Assembly: GCF_019754295.1 (NCBI RefSeq)
Contig: NZ_VIRV01000018.1
Location: 1 to 46,862 of the forward strand
DNA: 46,862 nt
Origin: Sellimonas caecigallum
Lineage (GTDB): Bacteria; Bacillota; Clostridia; Lachnospirales; Lachnospiraceae
Direction: 5' to 3'
Shown here: piece after piece, positions 43,113 through 46,862 of the stretch
Layout of the letters: each line of letters begins with the position of its first letter
Numbering within the stretch: position 1 is the stretch's first letter
Notes under the pieces: generated by a model
Told to the model about the DNA's origin: nothing
What the model saw: the letters and a program-made list of their open reading frames with translations, nothing else
Database searches by the model: none
Made by a program: the position numbers and the translations under genes

Positions 43113-44516
43113 ATGAGAAAAATGACATTTGCACTTTGTTTTGGAAATCGAGGATTTATGCCGGGAGAACTGATCTTGGGGGCAAGGAAAGACATGGTCA
43201 AGGCTGTCACGGATGCAGGGTATGACTACCTGATCATGGAGGAGGATGCCACGAGATACGGGGCTGTGGAGACAAGAGATGAGGGAAGACTATATGCGAA
43301 ATGGCTGAAGTCCCACGAAGGGGAATACGATGGCGTCATCTTCTGCATGCCGATATTTGTGGATGAAAACGGAGCAATCCAGGCACTGGAAAACGCAGGT
43401 GTGCCGATTCTGATGCAGGCATACCCGGACGAGATAGGGAAGATGGATTTCCAGCACAGAAGAGATGCATTCTGCGGAAAATTCTCTGTGACTGATGTAT
43501 TCAGCCAGTATAAAGTACCGTTTACTGTTCTGAAACCGCATGTGGTTCATCCGCTGTCTCCGGCTTTCGCACAAAATCTCCGAGATTTTGCGGCCATCTG
43601 CCGGGTCGTAAACGGAATGAAACATTTCAATGTAGGATGTATCGGCGCCAGGACGACAGCGTTTAAGACGGTGCGGTTCGATGAGATCACGCTTCAGAAA
43701 TACGGGATCAATGTGGAGTCCTTTGACCTCTCCGAACTGATCTACAAAGTCCAGAATATGGACGATGCAGATCAAAACGTCATTGATAAGAAAGAACGGC
43801 TTGAGAAGTACACCGATTTTTCCATGGTACCGGAGAAAAATAAAACGACATTGGCAAAGATCAGCGTTGTGCTGGATCAGTACATCGAGACGTATCATTT
43901 GGATGCTCTTGCGCTCCGGTGCTGGAATGAGATGGAGACGATCCTTAGAGTTTGTCCATGTGTATTGTTAAGTGAATTAAACGACAGGGGAATCGTTGCA
44001 TCCTGCGAGATCGATCTTTGTTCGGCCATTACCATGCGGGCCATGAATCTGGCATCCGAAGAGCCGACGGCAGTTCTTGACTGGAACAATAACTATGGAG
44101 ATCAGGAGAACAAGGTCATTTTGTTCCACTGTGGGCCGGTGGCACAGTCTCTCATGACAGGGAAAGGAACAGTAACAGAGCATAAGATGTTCGCAAAAGA
44201 TGATCCGGGCTCCGGCTGGGGTGCAAATGAAGGGCGGATCAGGGCATTCCCTATGACATTTTCCAACTGTAAGACGGAAGACGGAAAGTTGACCGTCTAT
44301 GTAAGCGAAGGGACGTTTACCGGAGAACCGATCGAGGAGACGTATTTCGGATGTGCCGGTGTGGCAGAGATACCGGATCTTGAGAACAAACTGATTCGGC
44401 TAGCAAGAGGCGGATTTAAACACCACACGTCAGTTGGGGTAGGACATATGAAAGATGTGCTCACAGAAGCATTCGAGACATATCTACACTATGACGTGGT
44501 GTCCATCGAGTCGTAG
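43113..44516 (+). CDS. L-fucose/L-arabinose-isomerase-like protein
   Basis: 467 residues. Family outline: an N-terminal Rossmann-like part (ALCFGNRGFMPGELI, YDGVIFCMPIFVDENGA) and a C-terminal catalytic part with CWNEMET (near 267), SCEIDLCSAITMRAM (near 295) and FHCGPVAQS (near 338). Acid residues in these are the likely Mn site. It should interconvert an aldose and a ketose. ATG 43113 has AAAAGGGGAAG upstream; the frame from 43077 starts inside the aldolase gene. It cannot be assigned to L-fucose or L-arabinose itself; the FGGY kinase next door and the aldolase upstream suggest an unusual hexose or deoxy sugar. Confidence 0.82.
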   Translation: MRKMTFALCFGNRGFMPGELILGARKDMVKAVTDAGYDYLIMEEDATRYGAVETRDEGRLYAKWLKSHEGEYDGVIFCMPIFVDENGAIQALENAGVPILMQAYPDEIGKMDFQHRRDAFCGKFSVTDVFSQYKVPFTVLKPHVVHPLSPAFAQNLRDFAAICRVVNGMKHFNVGCIGARTTAFKTVRFDEITLQKYGINVESFDLSELIYKVQNMDDADQNVIDKKERLEKYTDFSMVPEKNKTTLAKISVVLDQYIETYHLDALALRCWNEMETILRVCPCVLLSELNDRGIVASCEIDLCSAITMRAMNLASEEPTAVLDWNNNYGDQENKVILFHCGPVAQSLMTGKGTVTEHKMFAKDDPGSGWGANEGRIRAFPMTFSNCKTEDGKLTVYVSEGTFTGEPIEETYFGCAGVAEIPDLENKLIRLARGGFKHHTSVGVGHMKDVLTEAFETYLHYDVVSIES

Positions 44517-44569
44517 AAGGAAAAAAGATGTTGCCGGAAAATCAGACGAAGAGACAGGAGGGAGACAGA

Positions 44570-46057
44570 GTGAAGATCGCAGGACTGGATATCGGGACAA
44601 CCGGATGCAAGATCACGGTGTTTGACGAGAAAGGACAGAGGCTTTTAAAGGAATACCGGGATTATCCGGTATCCCGAAAGCATCACGAGCATGAGATCGA
44701 CATTGCAGGTGTAAGAGACAGCGTACTTGCAGTCGTAAAAAGCATGACGGAGAGCTGCCCGGATATTGGAGGCATTGGGGTAACGAGTTTTGGAGAGACG
44801 TTTGTTGTGACGGACGAGGAAGGGACACCGCTTTTTCCATCCATGCTTTATACTGATCCGCGAGGGCAAAAAGAGTGTGACATATTGAAAGAAAAGATTG
44901 GGGAAGAACGGCTTGCCGAGATTTCCGGGTTGGTGCCGCACGAAATGTACAGTATTGCAAAGATTATGTGGGTGTTCCGAAACAGGCCGGATGTATGTGA
45001 AAAGGCTGCACATATTTTTTTGATCGAAGATTACATCGTATATTTACTCACAGGCGTCTGTCAGATCGACTATTCTCTGGCGGCCAGGACAATGGCCTTC
45101 GATATACGGGCACTGGATTGGAGCCAGGAGATACTGGAGGCAGCAGGCGTCCGCAAAGAGCTTTTCTCCAAACCGGTCCCGACGGGGACAATAGCAGGAG
45201 AACCGCTGGAAGAGATATGCAGGCAGACCGGACTTTCCAGCCAGACAAAGATTGTCTCTGTCAGCCATGATCAGGTGGCGGCAGCTGTGGGTGCAGGCGT
45301 ATTTGACGAAACAAAAGCAGTGGATGGTGCAGGGACGGTGGAGTGCATGACTTGTGTCCTCTCCGAGATTCCGAAAAATCCGGAATTTTATAAAGGGAAA
45401 TATGCGGTCACGCCGTACATTGTCCCAGGAAAATACTTGTGCTACGCATTTTCTTACACAGGCGGAGCGCTGCTCCAATGGTTTCTTGAGACATTTGCGG
45501 GAGACGAATTGAAAAAAGCGAAGGAAGAGAATGTGTCGGCGTATGATGTGATGGAAGCAGGGTACAGCGGGCCGACAGGTCTCCTTGTGCTTCCGCATTT
45601 TGCAGGGGCGGCCACCCCATATATGGATACGGGATCCAAGGGGGCAATCCTTGGACTTACGATGGAAACAGAGAAGAAAGAGATTTACTGGGCATGTATG
45701 GAAGGAGTAGCCTACGAGATGAGGCTCAATGAAGAGATCCTAAGATCAGCAGGAATTTCCTTTTCCATGCTTCATGCCACCGGAGGAGGGGCATCCTCCG
45801 AAGTGTGGACTCAGATCAAGGCAGATGTACTCAATGTGCCGATCAAGGTGCTGGAGGCAAAAGATGCAGGCACCGTCGGAAGCGCTATGATCACAGGGAC
45901 GGCTGTCGGGTATTTTCAGGATCTGAAAGAAGCGGCCAAATGTATGATCCGGGAAAAAGGAATCTGTTATCCTGATGCAGGACGGCATGAGGCGTACGAA
46001 AAAATATTTCAGCGGTATCGTCATCTCTATGAAGCAGTACGCCCTCTCGTGGGATAA
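44570..46057 (+). CDS. FGGY-family carbohydrate kinase
   Basis: 495 residues from GTG 44570, which has AGGAGGGA six bases upstream; ATG 44528 with AAGGA is an alternative that adds 14 residues. N-terminal phosphate loop GLDIGTTGCK (4-13), GVTSFGETFVV (near 71) and LYTDPRGQKE (near 92) define the first domain. SVSHDQVAAAVGAG (near 245), DGAGTVE and HATGGGASSEVW (near 405) define the second, ATP-binding domain. It phosphorylates a ketose or sugar alcohol. In context it acts on the isomerase product, which the class II aldolase then cleaves. Xylulose, fuculose or an uncommon ketose cannot be told apart by sequence. Confidence 0.88.
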   Translation: MKIAGLDIGTTGCKITVFDEKGQRLLKEYRDYPVSRKHHEHEIDIAGVRDSVLAVVKSMTESCPDIGGIGVTSFGETFVVTDEEGTPLFPSMLYTDPRGQKECDILKEKIGEERLAEISGLVPHEMYSIAKIMWVFRNRPDVCEKAAHIFLIEDYIVYLLTGVCQIDYSLAARTMAFDIRALDWSQEILEAAGVRKELFSKPVPTGTIAGEPLEEICRQTGLSSQTKIVSVSHDQVAAAVGAGVFDETKAVDGAGTVECMTCVLSEIPKNPEFYKGKYAVTPYIVPGKYLCYAFSYTGGALLQWFLETFAGDELKKAKEENVSAYDVMEAGYSGPTGLLVLPHFAGAATPYMDTGSKGAILGLTMETEKKEIYWACMEGVAYEMRLNEEILRSAGISFSMLHATGGGASSEVWTQIKADVLNVPIKVLEAKDAGTVGSAMITGTAVGYFQDLKEAAKCMIREKGICYPDAGRHEAYEKIFQRYRHLYEAVRPLVG

Positions 46058-46092
46058 CTGGCTGGATCGAGGAGAAAAGGAGGAAACAGAGT

Positions 46093-46862
46093 ATGAATCC
46101 GTATATAGGACATGAATCACAGATTTTCGGAGCAGAAGAACATCGCCTCACAGGAGGAAAAGGAGACGGAATGCGGCTTTTGGAGGTGTGGAACGGCAAA
46201 GGGCTGGAATTGACGATATCATTGGACCGCGCCGCAGATATTTCAAGACTTCGATTCAAAGGCATGAATATGGGGTACTTCTCCCCATGTGGTTATGTGG
46301 CACCGTCATACTATGACAGGAGAGAAGACCACTTCCTCAAATCCTTTACCGCAGGATTTCTAACGACATGCGGACTGGAATCCGTAGGCGTACCGTGTAT
46401 TGACGAAGGAGAATCCGTACCCATGCATGGATCCATCTCCAATACACCGGCCTCATACTATTACTGGAGAAAAGAAGACGATGAACTGGTAATCTATGCA
46501 GAAATATCCGATGAGACAATCTTTTCCAGAAAACTGAAACTCTGCCGCGAAATCCGGATCAGCCTCCAAGAAAACACCTTCCGGATCCATGACCAGATCC
46601 AAAATGAAGGCGACCGCACCGAACCAGTGGAAATTCTGTATCATATGAATATGGGATACCCAATTTTAGATGAAGACAGCAAAATTACGGTATCATCCGA
46701 ACACGTCCGCCCACGCAATCAACACGCAGCCGAAGATATAGAAAACTGGATGCATATGGAAAAACCCCAGCCAGGATACGAAGAACGATGCTACTACCAC
46801 GAATGTACAAAAAAAGGGATGGCATCCATCTATCAACCAAAACTGAAAATGGGACTCGCGCT
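46093..46862 (+). CDS. DUF4432/aldose-1-epimerase-like protein (cut by window end)
   Basis: The frame is open from ATG 46093 (site AAGGAGG upstream) to the last base, so at least 256 codons with the 3' end missing. LLEVWNGKGLELTISLDRAAD (given as region near 28-48), FLTTCGLESVG, PMHGSISN and LYHMNMGYPILDE match DUF4432, a galactose-mutarotase-like family often next to sugar catabolic genes. It probably interconverts sugar anomers or binds a sugar. It is the fourth gene of the operon, 35 bp after the kinase. Confidence 0.85.
   Translation, partial: MNPYIGHESQIFGAEEHRLTGGKGDGMRLLEVWNGKGLELTISLDRAADISRLRFKGMNMGYFSPCGYVAPSYYDRREDHFLKSFTAGFLTTCGLESVGVPCIDEGESVPMHGSISNTPASYYYWRKEDDELVIYAEISDETIFSRKLKLCREIRISLQENTFRIHDQIQNEGDRTEPVEILYHMNMGYPILDEDSKITVSSEHVRPRNQHAAEDIENWMHMEKPQPGYEERCYYHECTKKGMASIYQPKLKMGLA

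Noticed and set aside
42224-46862. Assigning the right-hand operon to sulfoquinovose or L-fucose breakdown
   Set aside because: The gene classes are compatible but no substrate-defining residue, transporter or reductase is visible, so it is kept only as a hypothesis.
1-46862. CRISPR arrays, rRNA or tRNA genes
   Set aside because: No regularly spaced repeats of suitable length and no recognisable RNA gene cores were found on either strand.

Overview
The window looks like chromosomal DNA of an anaerobic gut Firmicute of the Lachnospiraceae type. The evidence is strong AGGAGG-like ribosome sites, sigma-A promoters of TTGxxx-N17-TATAAT form, PTS sugar uptake, an EFR1-type flavodoxin-ferredoxin, a YgjV protein, a small CPAC protein usually found in Clostridia, and protein style throughout. 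A genus cannot be named from sequence alone. I found no rRNA, tRNA or CRISPR array.

Layout. (1) About 0.1-6.0 kb is a decayed accessory strip. It holds a probable integrase tail, two Xre-type regulators, a DUF3795 gene with a stop at codon 3, the 3' stub of a yjdF-like gene, a DUF2935 gene frameshifted in a T7 run, an IS110-family element and a flavodoxin pseudogene. (2) An ApbE flavin transferase lipoprotein follows. (3) About 7.4-19.95 kb is one long nucleoside salvage/catabolism operon: udp, cdd, deoB, a BmpA-type nucleoside-binding lipoprotein with ABC ATPase and two permeases, guanine deaminase, an embedded Crp/Fnr regulator, purine nucleoside phosphorylase, adenosine deaminase, deoC and a YgjV/acetyltransferase-like protein. 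Together these take up (deoxy)nucleosides, deaminate and phosphorolyse them, and feed deoxyribose and ribose phosphates to central metabolism. (4) About 20.1-28.4 kb is a more AT-rich patchwork of small genes: DUF3795, methyltransferase, flavodoxin-ferredoxin, alpha/beta hydrolase, a broken carboxymuconolactone decarboxylase, TetR with a perfect operator, flavodoxin, two acetyltransferases, a conserved unknown, SRAP/YedK and a Nudix hydrolase.

(5) About 28.4-32.8 kb is a sucrose PTS operon (EIIBCA plus sucrose-6-phosphate hydrolase) with a divergent AraC-type regulator. (6) 32.9-36.7 kb carries a small CPAC protein, a MATE exporter, a Cof-type phosphatase and a methyltransferase. (7) 36.7-41.2 kb is a two-component/ABC exporter cassette that has lost two parts: only about 34 codons of the response regulator remain, and the ABC ATPase ends before its H-loop, directly against the permease. 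(8) 41.2 kb to the end is a carbohydrate locus with a divergent PocR-domain AraC regulator, class II aldolase, L-fucose/L-arabinose-isomerase-like protein, FGGY kinase and a DUF4432 epimerase-like gene cut by the window edge. This is a complete isomerase-kinase-aldolase logic for a sugar I cannot identify.

The two most notable results are the unassigned sugar pathway at the right end and the repeated gene decay: seven broken genes or stubs, not counting the weaker integrase-tail remnant.
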